Source of the DNA: Clostridia bacterium
GTDB taxonomy: Bacteria > Bacillota > Clostridia > Christensenellales > Aristaeellaceae
Direction: 5' to 3'
Assembly: GCA_017512905.1 (NCBI GenBank)
Contig: JAFWEL010000060.1
Location: forward strand, 1-46,018
DNA length: 46,018 nt
The notes under the pieces were generated by a model that had not been told where the DNA came from, searched no databases, and saw nothing but the letters and a program-made list of their open reading frames with translations. Below, in pieces: positions 27,479 to 35,319 of the stretch. Position 1 is the stretch's first letter. The number at the start of each line of letters is the position of its first letter. The position numbers and the translations under genes were made by a program.

Positions 27479-29965
27479 ATGATGAAAAGACAAAACAGAA
27501 AACGCGGCTTTACCATGGCTGAAATGCTGATCGTGGTGGCCATTATCGGCGTACTTGGTGCGGTGGCCTTCGTTGCCGTGAATCAACATCAGCGGTCTTT
27601 GGAAAGGCTCGAAAGGGATTCGGTTGCCCGCGAAATCTTCATAGCAGCGCAAAACCACCTGACCATGGCAGAGAGCCAAGGTTATTTGGGTGTGACTGGT
27701 GATAAGACTGATGATAATATTTTTGGCACGCAAGTAGATTCAACAAAGGGAACTTATTATTTTGCCGTCAACAAGGGAAGCGGATTTAGCTCAACCGGCG
27801 CACCCAAAAGCCTGCTTGACCTCATGCTGCCCTTTGGCTCGATAGACGAAACTGTGCGGGGAGGCGGCAGTTATATTATTCATTATCAGCCCAAAAAAGA
27901 ACCGACTGTAACAGATAACAAAATAATGCCTTCCGGAACTGTGATTGACGTGTTTTATTGTTCCACGGATGATCGGTATGGGGATGATTTAAGTGGTACA
28001 GATGTGGAGGGTTTGAACAGTCTGATAAGTAAATATGCCGGAGACGATAAAGCAGGAGATCGAAAGAACTACGGCAGCGCCGTTCTTGGTTGGTATGGCG
28101 GCGACGCGCTGGAGCCGATAACAACAAATGTACTCACTGATCCTTTGCTTTATGTTGAAAACGGCAATAAGCTCCGAGTCGGTGTAGTTGACAATAATAC
28201 CGGCGATTCTTTGCAGATCATCATTAAAGGCGTTACGTCCGGAGCGGAAAAAGTCATCGAGCTCAGGAAATCGACTGAAGCTTCCTTTACGCCGGATGGA
28301 ACACGAATAGACAGCGACAATAATGTCAATGAGCAAACCTGCAGCTATGTGATAATTCTGGATGATATAACCACTAAGGATCTGCATTTTGCGGATTTGG
28401 TGGCTGATAGTGGTAACTTCATTCCTGGCGAAGATATTACAATACAGGCCAAGGTTTTCGACAACACCAGGATTTCCAACATCGCCTACAGCGCAGAGGT
28501 TACGGTCAACAGTCTATTTGAAAAGGTTGAAGCAGGCGATAGGGACAATGCCGGTAATATACCTGTGACGGCTTATATCAATAATATTCGCCATTTGGAG
28601 AACCTCGACAAGCGTGTTTCCAATGTAACTGTTACGCGGGAAGCGGGTGTAGCGCCTAACAAGACTACCTATACCCTCAATAGCGCGAAGCAGACTTCGG
28701 ATATAAGTTGGAAGGTTTTCAAAGAAGACATCAATGGGAAAGATAATGCCGATACCACTGTAATCTATGAACACAAACCCAGTACAGATGATACTGCGAT
28801 AACAACCGCTGGCAATTATTTACCCGTCCGGACGGCAATCGGCACTGGCAGCAGTTATCTTACATCGTATGACGGGCAATATCATAGTATATCCGATATT
28901 AAGGTTGATTATGCAGGAAACGCGGGTCTGTTTGAATCAATCACAGGTGTTAGTGCCACACAAGCCGCGATTACCAATCTTGCTTTGATTGATTTTGATG
29001 TCTCGAACAGTGGTTCAGGCAATATCAATGCCGGTGCGCTGGCAGGTACATTGACATATGTCGATGTGACCAACGTCATTGCTTACAACAGCAAAGCAAC
29101 GATAACGGCAGGAATCGTCGCAGCCAGCGGCAATGCGGGCGGTCTGATCGGCTATGCCAACGCCTGCAATGTCACCAAGAGTGCGGCGTCGCTCTATGTC
29201 ACAGCCACCGCGGGCAATGCTGGCGGCCTGATCGGTGAAACCAACGACGGCAAGGTTTCCGGCTGCTATTCCGGCGGACACACCAACAAGGGAACCTACT
29301 ACAAGGACGACGGTACGGAAATATACAATGTGCAGGCGGCGGCGAAGAACGCGGGCGGCCTGGTCGGTGTTGCAAGCGGGACGCCCATTGATTACAGCTA
29401 TGCTACCTGCTCTGTCACGGGCGAAACCGCGGGCGGGTTTGTGGCCAGCGCATCGGCGACGATTTCCGATTGCTATGCCGTTGGTATGGTGAAGGGCACC
29501 GGGACCACCGGTACGGGCACGGCGGCTGTCAATAAAGAGGGCGCCTTTGCCTACGGCTCGACGACTATATCAAACTGCCGCTACTTGGAGATCATGAATG
29601 AACGGCCTGACAACGAACAATATCCATATCTCCCGGCGTTAGGCGACAAGCCTACGGATACCACCAGCGTGAAGATGATCGATGAGAATGCGGAAACGTA
29701 CAACACATTTTGCGGCGCAGCAAAAGACGAGGACGGCAATGACTTGTGGAAACCTGCCAGCCCCTACGATGCCAAGCTGATTGAATACTATGGCGGCAGG
29801 TTCAACCTCCAAACTGTAGCCCAGCTTGATACGGGCTCTAAAGTTGGCGTGAAGGAAGTGGCGACCACCGTGGGCAACGTCACCACCCCCGCCGACTTCG
29901 TCGCCACCCACTACGGCGACTGGCCTGCGCCGGAGATCTTTGTGGTCAATACGCAAACCAACTGA
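27479..29965 (+). CDS. Oversized prepilin-like protein with GLUG-type repeats (828 aa)
   Basis: The N-terminus is a canonical prepilin: basic leader, RG, then FTMAEMLIVVAIIGVLG with Glu at +5 and a helix resembling major pilins. The remaining roughly 790 residues are far longer than a usual pilin (about 150-200 residues). The middle part has beta-rich, adhesin-like segments. Residues about 540-690 carry GLUG-like repeats with GNAGGLIG, NAGGLVG and ETAGGFVA, expected to fold as a beta-solenoid. The start is ambiguous among GTG 27473, ATG 27479 and ATG 27482; ATG 27479 was chosen with AGGA eight bases upstream. It is the last of the four pilin-like genes, 36 bp before a YjcQ-type gene. It probably carries a binding domain on a pilus-like fibre (inference). 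Confidence 0.8.
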   Translation: MMKRQNRKRGFTMAEMLIVVAIIGVLGAVAFVAVNQHQRSLERLERDSVAREIFIAAQNHLTMAESQGYLGVTGDKTDDNIFGTQVDSTKGTYYFAVNKGSGFSSTGAPKSLLDLMLPFGSIDETVRGGGSYIIHYQPKKEPTVTDNKIMPSGTVIDVFYCSTDDRYGDDLSGTDVEGLNSLISKYAGDDKAGDRKNYGSAVLGWYGGDALEPITTNVLTDPLLYVENGNKLRVGVVDNNTGDSLQIIIKGVTSGAEKVIELRKSTEASFTPDGTRIDSDNNVNEQTCSYVIILDDITTKDLHFADLVADSGNFIPGEDITIQAKVFDNTRISNIAYSAEVTVNSLFEKVEAGDRDNAGNIPVTAYINNIRHLENLDKRVSNVTVTREAGVAPNKTTYTLNSAKQTSDISWKVFKEDINGKDNADTTVIYEHKPSTDDTAITTAGNYLPVRTAIGTGSSYLTSYDGQYHSISDIKVDYAGNAGLFESITGVSATQAAITNLALIDFDVSNSGSGNINAGALAGTLTYVDVTNVIAYNSKATITAGIVAASGNAGGLIGYANACNVTKSAASLYVTATAGNAGGLIGETNDGKVSGCYSGGHTNKGTYYKDDGTEIYNVQAAAKNAGGLVGVASGTPIDYSYATCSVTGETAGGFVASASATISDCYAVGMVKGTGTTGTGTAAVNKEGAFAYGSTTISNCRYLEIMNERPDNEQYPYLPALGDKPTDTTSVKMIDENAETYNTFCGAAKDEDGNDLWKPASPYDAKLIEYYGGRFNLQTVAQLDTGSKVGVKEVATTVGNVTTPADFVATHYGDWPAPEIFVVNTQTN

Positions 29966-30001
29966 ATTCAATACGGCAGGACAGGCAGAAGGAGGCTCAT
30001 C

Positions 30002-30337
30002 ATGGCGAAGGATGATTATCAGGTGGTTGTGTTTCGGATTCTGAAATATCTCTACCTGCAGCTGAAAAAGGGGCTGCCGGTCGAAGCGGAGATGCTGAGG
30101 CACGACAGCAAGATCTGCAAGGTCAATGAACCCTATTGGAGGTACATCATCACGAGCATGCAGGACGAGGGGCTGATTAAGTGCCTGAGTACGGAAGCAG
30201 GCCAGGCGGACGACGTGCCGCTGGAGGATCGGCTGGGGAATCTCCAGATCACGCCCAAGGGCATCGAGATGCTCAGCGACAGCAGGATGGCCGAAAAGGT
30301 CGACAATCTGCTCAGGGGCATACTCAGCATTGGCTGA
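30002..30337 (+). CDS. YjcQ-family winged-helix protein
   Basis: The 111-residue product starts MAKDDYQVVVFRILKYLY and contains NEPYWRYIITSMQDEGLI and a LQITPKGIEML segment, the pattern of the YjcQ family (small winged-helix proteins common in Bacillota and their phages). It follows the large pilin-like gene by 36 bp with a GGAGG-type site, so it looks like the last gene of the giant adhesin operon. DNA binding is predicted from the fold, and its target is unknown; control of the operon itself would be a guess. No terminator was seen directly after it. Confidence 0.75.
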   Translation: MAKDDYQVVVFRILKYLYLQLKKGLPVEAEMLRHDSKICKVNEPYWRYIITSMQDEGLIKCLSTEAGQADDVPLEDRLGNLQITPKGIEMLSDSRMAEKVDNLLRGILSIG

Positions 30338-30437
30338 TCGCTTGACTGAGGCTTCCCGGTCATCGGTGAACGGGGGACGGCTGTCGCGCCTGCCGCCGCT
30401 TCATTCAGGACGAATGCATAAAGTGAGGGTTTGTATT

Positions 30438-31220
30438 ATGAAGAAAATCATTGCGCTGCTGCTGGCCGTCATGGTGCTCTGCGCCACGGCCTACGCCTCG
30501 GACCGGTACGACCTGGACGACTTCGGCTACCGGACCGTCAAGACCTACGGCCGGGGGAAGCTGGTGTTCCAGACCAAGCCCAGGGGGTCCTTCATGTCGG
30601 AGCACAGCTTCAGCAACGGCGACCGTATTTACGTGAACCTGGACTGGCGTCAGGATGGCTATGCCATCGCCTATCAGGGCGGCGACTACGGCTATGTGGA
30701 TGCCAGCTACATCAACTGGGGCAGCGACGACAGCGATGACGTGCGCGACCTGGATAACTTTGAATACCGCACCGTGAAGATCAGGGGCCGCGGCGCGCTG
30801 GTGTTCCAGCGGTCGCCCCGGGGTTCGTTCATGTACGATTACAAGTATTATGACGGCGATCGGATCTTCGTGAATCCCTACTGGCGCAAGGAGGGCTACG
30901 CCCTGGCCTATTCGGACGGCGTGTACGGCTATGTGGACGCCAGCTACATCGACTGGGGCGACGACGATGATGACGATGATGACGACGACAACGACGACGA
31001 GCTGTGGGACCTGGACAACTTCAGATACCGCACCGTGAAGATCAAGGGCCGCGGCGCGCTGGTATTCCAGCGACAGCCCCGGGGTTCGTTCATGTATGAT
31101 TACAAGTATTATGACGGCGACGAGATCTATGTGAACGTGTACTACCGCGACCGGGGCTACGCCATCGCCTATGAGCGGGGCACCTATGGGTATGTGGACG
31201 CCAGCTATATCGACTGGTGA
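30438..31220 (+). CDS. Small secreted protein with three SH3-like repeats
   Basis: The 260-residue product has a signal peptide, MKKIIALLLAVMVLCATAYA, with likely cleavage before SD. Three repeats of about 70 residues follow, each with YRTVK, GRGxLVFQ, PRGSFM, GDxIxVN, GYAIAY and GYVDASYI motifs, the look of bacterial SH3-type domains. An Asp-rich linker (nt 30958-31005) separates repeats 2 and 3. Repeats 2 and 3 are closer to each other than to repeat 1. The ATG at 30438 was chosen because it gives the signal peptide; the open frame runs 36 codons further upstream with no signal. It may bind the cell wall or a surface polymer (inference). It lies 100 bp after the YjcQ gene; no clear promoter was found in the gap. 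Confidence 0.85.
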   Translation: MKKIIALLLAVMVLCATAYASDRYDLDDFGYRTVKTYGRGKLVFQTKPRGSFMSEHSFSNGDRIYVNLDWRQDGYAIAYQGGDYGYVDASYINWGSDDSDDVRDLDNFEYRTVKIRGRGALVFQRSPRGSFMYDYKYYDGDRIFVNPYWRKEGYALAYSDGVYGYVDASYIDWGDDDDDDDDDDNDDELWDLDNFRYRTVKIKGRGALVFQRQPRGSFMYDYKYYDGDEIYVNVYYRDRGYAIAYERGTYGYVDASYIDW

Positions 31221-31235
31221 CGCGCCGTTAGGATA

Positions 31236-31308
31236 AAAAAGATCCTTCGCCCTCGCCCGGGATGACATGGATACGCTTGTCATCCTGAGCGAGGTCGAAG
31301 GATCTTTT
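31236..31308. terminator. Long palindrome, likely two-way terminator between convergent genes
   Basis: An A-rich start, AAAAAGATCCTTCG, runs into a long imperfect stem whose right arm is CGAAGGATCTTTT, with TCATCC/GGATGA pairs near the loop. It has T-runs on both strands and sits between two genes that point at each other. The sequence CATCCTGAGCGAGGTCGAAGGATC is, from memory, a dispersed repeat seen in many gut Firmicutes, so it may be both a repeat and a terminator. Confidence 0.75.
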
Positions 31309-31319
31309 GTTGGGTCGGC

Positions 31320-33893
31320 TCATGCCTGCTCCGCGTCCGCGTTGCTGATGCCGATGACGATGTAGCGGGCGTCGTCGCCGCGCATGCGGATGACCTTGAT
31401 GTGAATCCAGTTCGCCGTGCCGTCGAACATCAGCCGGTAGCGGATGTTGAACGTCCGGCCGTCCTGCAATTCGGCGAGGAGCCGGTCCTTCTCCCAGGCC
31501 TGCAGCGCCAGCTTCAGGTCGTCCGGGTGCACCAGGCGGATCACGTTGCGGCGGCAGTCCTCGAAGAAGTCGACGCCGTTCTGCTCCACCTGGAGCTGCT
31601 GGTATTCGGCGTTGGAGCTGTATTCCACGAACTCGTCGGTCTCGGTGTTTACCACATAGAAGCTGTAGTAGTCCTGGGACAGCGCCTGGGCGATGCGGGC
31701 AAAGGTCAGCTGCGCCTCCCGGGCCTGCTCCAGCGCCTCCTGGCGCTTCATCTGCTCGTCGATGTTGTTGATGCCCACCACGATGCTGCCGGTGTCGTCG
31801 CCCATGGCCGTGGCCTTCAGGCTGACGTAGATCGGCTCGCCGTCCAGCACCAGCCGGTAGGTGAGGGTGAACGCGCCGTGCTCCCTGATGGTATGCAGCA
31901 CGTTTTCCCGGGTAAAGCCCTCCAGGATCGTGGGCTGGTCGTCCGGGTGCACCACGCGGAGGATGTTCCCGCGGCTGAGGTTGAAGAAGTCCTCGCCCTC
32001 CTTTTCGATGCCCAGCCCCGCGTAGGCGTCGTGGGAGGTGAATTCGGTGAAGCGGTCCGTGCGGGTGTCCACGTAATAGATGCTGAAATAGTCGGCGGCC
32101 AGGGCCTGGGCCAGTCGGGCGTAGGTCAGCCGGTTGCCGGCCCGCTTCATCGTGGTCGGCTCGGCCATCCAGGCCTGGCCCTGCCCGGTTTTCATCAACT
32201 CGGCCTTGGCCTCGATGAAGCGCTCGAAGTCCTCCGGGGGAACGGGCTTGGAGAAATAATAGCCCTGCACGTAGTCGCAGCCCATCACCTTCAGGGCCTC
32301 CATCTGCTCCCGGGTCTCCACGCCCTCGGCGATGGTCGGCACCCCCAGGTATTCGGCGATGTCGATGATCAGCTCGATCATCCGGGTGTCGCCCTTGCCG
32401 GAGAAGGCGTTGCGCACGAAGGTCATGTCCAGCTTCAGCGCGTCCAGCGGCAGGTGGGAGATCATGCCCAGGGACGAATAGCCGGTGCCGAAGTCGTCCA
32501 TCTCCACCCGCAGGCCCAGCGTACGAAGGCTTTGCACCGTGGAGATAATCAGCGACTCGTTGTTGGTGTAGGCCGATTCGGTGATCTCGGGGATCAGCTC
32601 CGCCGGGGCCAGGTCGTTGGCCTTCAGCAGTGACTGGAAGGTGTTGACAATCTCCGGGTCGAACATGTCCACCCGGGAAACGTTCACCGATACCGGGATC
32701 GAGAGCCCGTAGCGCTGCTTCCAGTCCCGCACCTGGGCGGCGGCCTGGGCCCAGACGTAGTGGTCCAGCCGCTGGATCATGCCGTTTTCCTCAAACAGCG
32801 GGATGAACACGCCCGGGCTCACCAGCCCCAGCCGGGGATGCTGCCAGCGGATCAGCGCCTCGGCGCTGGCCAGCACCGGGGTGTCGGGCCGGATGTCGTA
32901 CTTCGGCTGGTAGAATACCTTGAACTGGCCCTCGCTGATGGCCTGGTCGAAATCCTCCGTCAGCTGCTCGGCGAACAGCTCGGCCTCGTGGAGCTTGTCA
33001 TCGTAGATGGCGATGTTCTGGGTGTAGTTGCCGCGGATGCTGTCGGCGGCGGCGCAGGCCCGGTCGAAGCGCTGCTCGATCTCCAGCGCCTTGTCCACGT
33101 TGGGATAGACGCCCATGCGCAGCCGCACCCGGTTCACCGTGTCCCCGTCGTCGTTCAGCGCGGCGGAGAGCTTTTCAAACATCGACTCGCAATTGCCGCC
33201 GTGGGGACGGTAGACCAGGAAGGTGTCGGCCTCCCGGCGGCAGGCCATGCCCCCGGTCTCCCGGGCCATGGTCTTCAGCAGGCTGCCGATGCGACGCAGC
33301 AGCTGGTCGGCATAGGCCCGGCCGTAGCGCTCGTTGATGATGTGGAAGCGGTAGATGTCCACCACCACCGCGTCCATGGCCATGCCCTTGTGGTGCTGGT
33401 CGAAGCTGGCGATGTAATTGTAGAAGTATTCCCGGTTGTACAGCCCGGTCAGCGTGTCCCGCTCGGTGGAGCTGATGATCTGCCGGTCCTCGGAGAGCTC
33501 GATGATGCGGCGGACGCGGGCCAGAATCACGCTGCGGGAGGGGTAGGGCTTCGGGATGAAGTCGAAGGCGCCCAGCTCCAGGCTGGCCACCTCGGCCTCG
33601 TGGTCCGCCGTCAGCACGATCACCGGTATCCGCGACAGCTCCGGCGATTCCTTCAGCCGCCGCAGCACCACCATGCCGGACATCACCGGCATCAACAGGT
33701 CCAGCAGGATCAGCGAAACCATGTCGCCCCGCTTTTCCAGCAGCGACAGCGCCTCCTGGCCGTTGGCCGCGTAGAGCACGCGGTAATCGTTCTCCAGCGT
33801 CGTGCCGAGGATTTCCCGGTTGATCTGCTCGTCATCGACAACCAGTACGGTCCGCTTCTTCGGCGGATTCATTTCCATATGCATATCGTCCAT
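31320..33893 (-). CDS. Response regulator: REC, degenerate GGDEF, EAL, two PAS-like domains
   Basis: The 857-residue protein begins with a receiver domain holding the acidic pair D20/D21, phosphoacceptor D65, T95 and K115. A GGDEF-type domain follows, but its signature reads RREAD, so diguanylate cyclase activity is unlikely. The EAL domain keeps EALIRW, SVNVSR, PEITES, MDDFGTGYSS, LKLD and AEGVET, the residues needed for metal binding and c-di-GMP hydrolysis. Two related PAS-like domains with VHPDD motifs (about residues 610-730 and 745-855) lie at the C-terminus, an uncommon position. No membrane segment is seen. Start ATG 33893 has AAGGAG upstream. It probably lowers c-di-GMP on phosphorylation by an unlinked sensor kinase; no kinase is nearby. 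Confidence 0.9.
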   Translation of the reverse strand: MDDMHMEMNPPKKRTVLVVDDEQINREILGTTLENDYRVLYAANGQEALSLLEKRGDMVSLILLDLLMPVMSGMVVLRRLKESPELSRIPVIVLTADHEAEVASLELGAFDFIPKPYPSRSVILARVRRIIELSEDRQIISSTERDTLTGLYNREYFYNYIASFDQHHKGMAMDAVVVDIYRFHIINERYGRAYADQLLRRIGSLLKTMARETGGMACRREADTFLVYRPHGGNCESMFEKLSAALNDDGDTVNRVRLRMGVYPNVDKALEIEQRFDRACAAADSIRGNYTQNIAIYDDKLHEAELFAEQLTEDFDQAISEGQFKVFYQPKYDIRPDTPVLASAEALIRWQHPRLGLVSPGVFIPLFEENGMIQRLDHYVWAQAAAQVRDWKQRYGLSIPVSVNVSRVDMFDPEIVNTFQSLLKANDLAPAELIPEITESAYTNNESLIISTVQSLRTLGLRVEMDDFGTGYSSLGMISHLPLDALKLDMTFVRNAFSGKGDTRMIELIIDIAEYLGVPTIAEGVETREQMEALKVMGCDYVQGYYFSKPVPPEDFERFIEAKAELMKTGQGQAWMAEPTTMKRAGNRLTYARLAQALAADYFSIYYVDTRTDRFTEFTSHDAYAGLGIEKEGEDFFNLSRGNILRVVHPDDQPTILEGFTRENVLHTIREHGAFTLTYRLVLDGEPIYVSLKATAMGDDTGSIVVGINNIDEQMKRQEALEQAREAQLTFARIAQALSQDYYSFYVVNTETDEFVEYSSNAEYQQLQVEQNGVDFFEDCRRNVIRLVHPDDLKLALQAWEKDRLLAELQDGRTFNIRYRLMFDGTANWIHIKVIRMRGDDARYIVIGISNADAEQA

Positions 33894-33935
33894 GGCGCGC
33901 CTCCTTGTGACGATGAGCCTGCTTCTATAAATATA

Positions 33936-33964
33936 ATAATATCATAAACAGGTAGGATTAGCAA
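33936..33964 (-). promoter_or_regulatory. Predicted promoter of the REC-GGDEF-EAL gene
   Basis: On the minus strand TTGCTA (33959-33964) and TATTAT (33936-33941) are 17 bp apart, about 45 bp before the start codon. The surrounding DNA is AT-rich. The remaining 33965-34130 stretch up to the divergent promoter holds nothing recognisable. Confidence 0.5.
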
Positions 33965-34133
33965 CAGGGAGCGGCACATTTTCGGCTTATTTCAGGCCAC
34001 GGACGGGCGATATGCCTTTTCTTGTTCCTGCTTTATCGTATAATATTTAACATCCATAAAATGATTTTCACCTTTTTTGATTCGCGCCGTGAAAAATTCC
34101 AACCAAATCCAACCTTCTTCCAAAGCGATTCTA

Positions 34134-34162
34134 TTTCAATTCCGTAAAAGGGGGGTTATAAT
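34134..34162 (+). promoter_or_regulatory. Predicted promoter of the sugar ABC importer operon
   Basis: TTTCAA (34134-34139) and a perfect TATAAT (34157-34162) are separated by 17 bp. The start codon lies about 50 bases downstream. No operator was identified with confidence. Confidence 0.6.
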
Positions 34163-34213
34163 ATTACCATCGACGGCGAAGCATCGCCGCAATAACGAAT
34201 GGAGGTACTTATC

Positions 34214-35185
34214 ATGAAGAAGATTCTCGTTCTGGCTCTGGCACTGATCCTGGCGCTGAGCTGCTGCGCCGCCCTGGCCGACGGCATCAAGGTTGGCATC
34301 ATCAACCTGGACCCCTCCGAGTCCGGCTACCGTGAAGCCAATGTCAAGAACCTGACCGATACCTTTACCGCCGAGAACGGCTACGACGCCACCTTCGTCA
34401 CCGCCCCCACCGCTGACAAGCAGCTGGAGGCCGCCAACGGCTTCATCACCGAGGGCGTTCAGTACATCCTGGTTTCCGCCGCTGAGGCGACCGGCTGGGA
34501 CGAGGTCCTCGAGGCCGCCCAGGAAGCCGGCGTGAAGGTGTTCCTGTTCGACCGCATGATCGACTGCGATCCCTCCCTGTACACCGCGGCTGTGGTTTCC
34601 GACATGCGCCAGGAGGGCGAGACCGCTGTGGCGTGGCTGGAGAGCCTGGGCCTCGACGAGTACAAGATCCTGCACATCCAGGGCCAGCTGGGCTCCGCGG
34701 CGCAGATCGGCCGCTCTGATCCCCTGACCGAGAAGTGCGAAGCCACCGAGAACTGGACCATCGTGCGTGAAGGCACCGGCGGCGACAGCTGGGATCCCAA
34801 CGAGGCCCAGAAGATCGCCCAGGCCGCCATCGACGCCGGCGAGGACTTCAACATCGTATACGCCGAGAACGACGGCATGGCCGGTGGTGTTGTGGCCGCT
34901 CTGGACAAGGCCGGCATCACCCACGGCGTGGACGGCGACGTGATCGTCATGGGCTTCGACTGCAACAAGTGGGCCCTGCGCGAGCTGCTGGCCGGCAACT
35001 GGAACTACGACGGCCAGTGCTCCCCCTTCCAGGCCGCGGTCATCGATGAGATGATCAAGACCCTGGAGAACGGCGGCGAGATCGAAGGCCTGAACGAGCT
35101 GAACCAGATCATCTCCGAGGAGAAGGGCTTCGACGCCCGCACCATCACCGAGGACGACATCAACACCTACGGCCTGGGCGAATAA
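34214..35185 (+). CDS. ytfQ: YtfQ-like furanose-binding protein of ABC importer
   Basis: The 323-residue product is a periplasmic-type sugar-binding protein with a signal sequence of about 22 residues. It may be cut before DGIKVG or lipidated at one of the two cysteines in LSCCAAL; the lipobox is not canonical. It matches YtfQ in its main blocks: SGYREAN near the N-terminus, FITEGVQYILV, ATGWDEVL, FLFDRMI, GSAAQIGR, YAENDGMAGG and GFDCNKWALREL. YtfQ in E. coli binds galactofuranose; relatives in bifidobacteria bind fructose, so the exact sugar is open. ATG 34214 has GGAGGT seven bases upstream. First gene of a four-gene importer operon, followed by a strong hairpin that should favour its expression over the membrane parts. 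Confidence 0.88.
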   Translation: MKKILVLALALILALSCCAALADGIKVGIINLDPSESGYREANVKNLTDTFTAENGYDATFVTAPTADKQLEAANGFITEGVQYILVSAAEATGWDEVLEAAQEAGVKVFLFDRMIDCDPSLYTAAVVSDMRQEGETAVAWLESLGLDEYKILHIQGQLGSAAQIGRSDPLTEKCEATENWTIVREGTGGDSWDPNEAQKIAQAAIDAGEDFNIVYAENDGMAGGVVAALDKAGITHGVDGDVIVMGFDCNKWALRELLAGNWNYDGQCSPFQAAVIDEMIKTLENGGEIEGLNELNQIISEEKGFDARTITEDDINTYGLGE

Positions 35186-35204
35186 TCCCCTGAAAGTCTG
35201 ACAG

Positions 35205-35251
35205 GCGCGGTATGAACGGACGGTAAAACGCGCGTTCATACCGCGCTTTTT
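35205..35251 (+). terminator. Hairpin terminator/attenuator between binding protein and ATPase genes
   Basis: A perfect 14-bp stem (35205-35218 with 35233-35246), 14-base loop, and TTTTT immediately after. It lies inside the importer operon, 19 bp after the ytfQ stop. Partial read-through here would yield excess binding protein, an arrangement known from other sugar importers. Confidence 0.85.
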
Positions 35252-35319
35252 CATGACAGAATATCCCGACCGAACCATCCCAAATGATCGTGACAACCCC
35301 TTCGGAAGGAGCAACCCAG

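Noticed and set aside
31401-33947. Plus-strand open frames opposite the EAL protein gene
   Set aside because: Translations lack domains and run through the well-conserved REC and EAL codons of the other strand.
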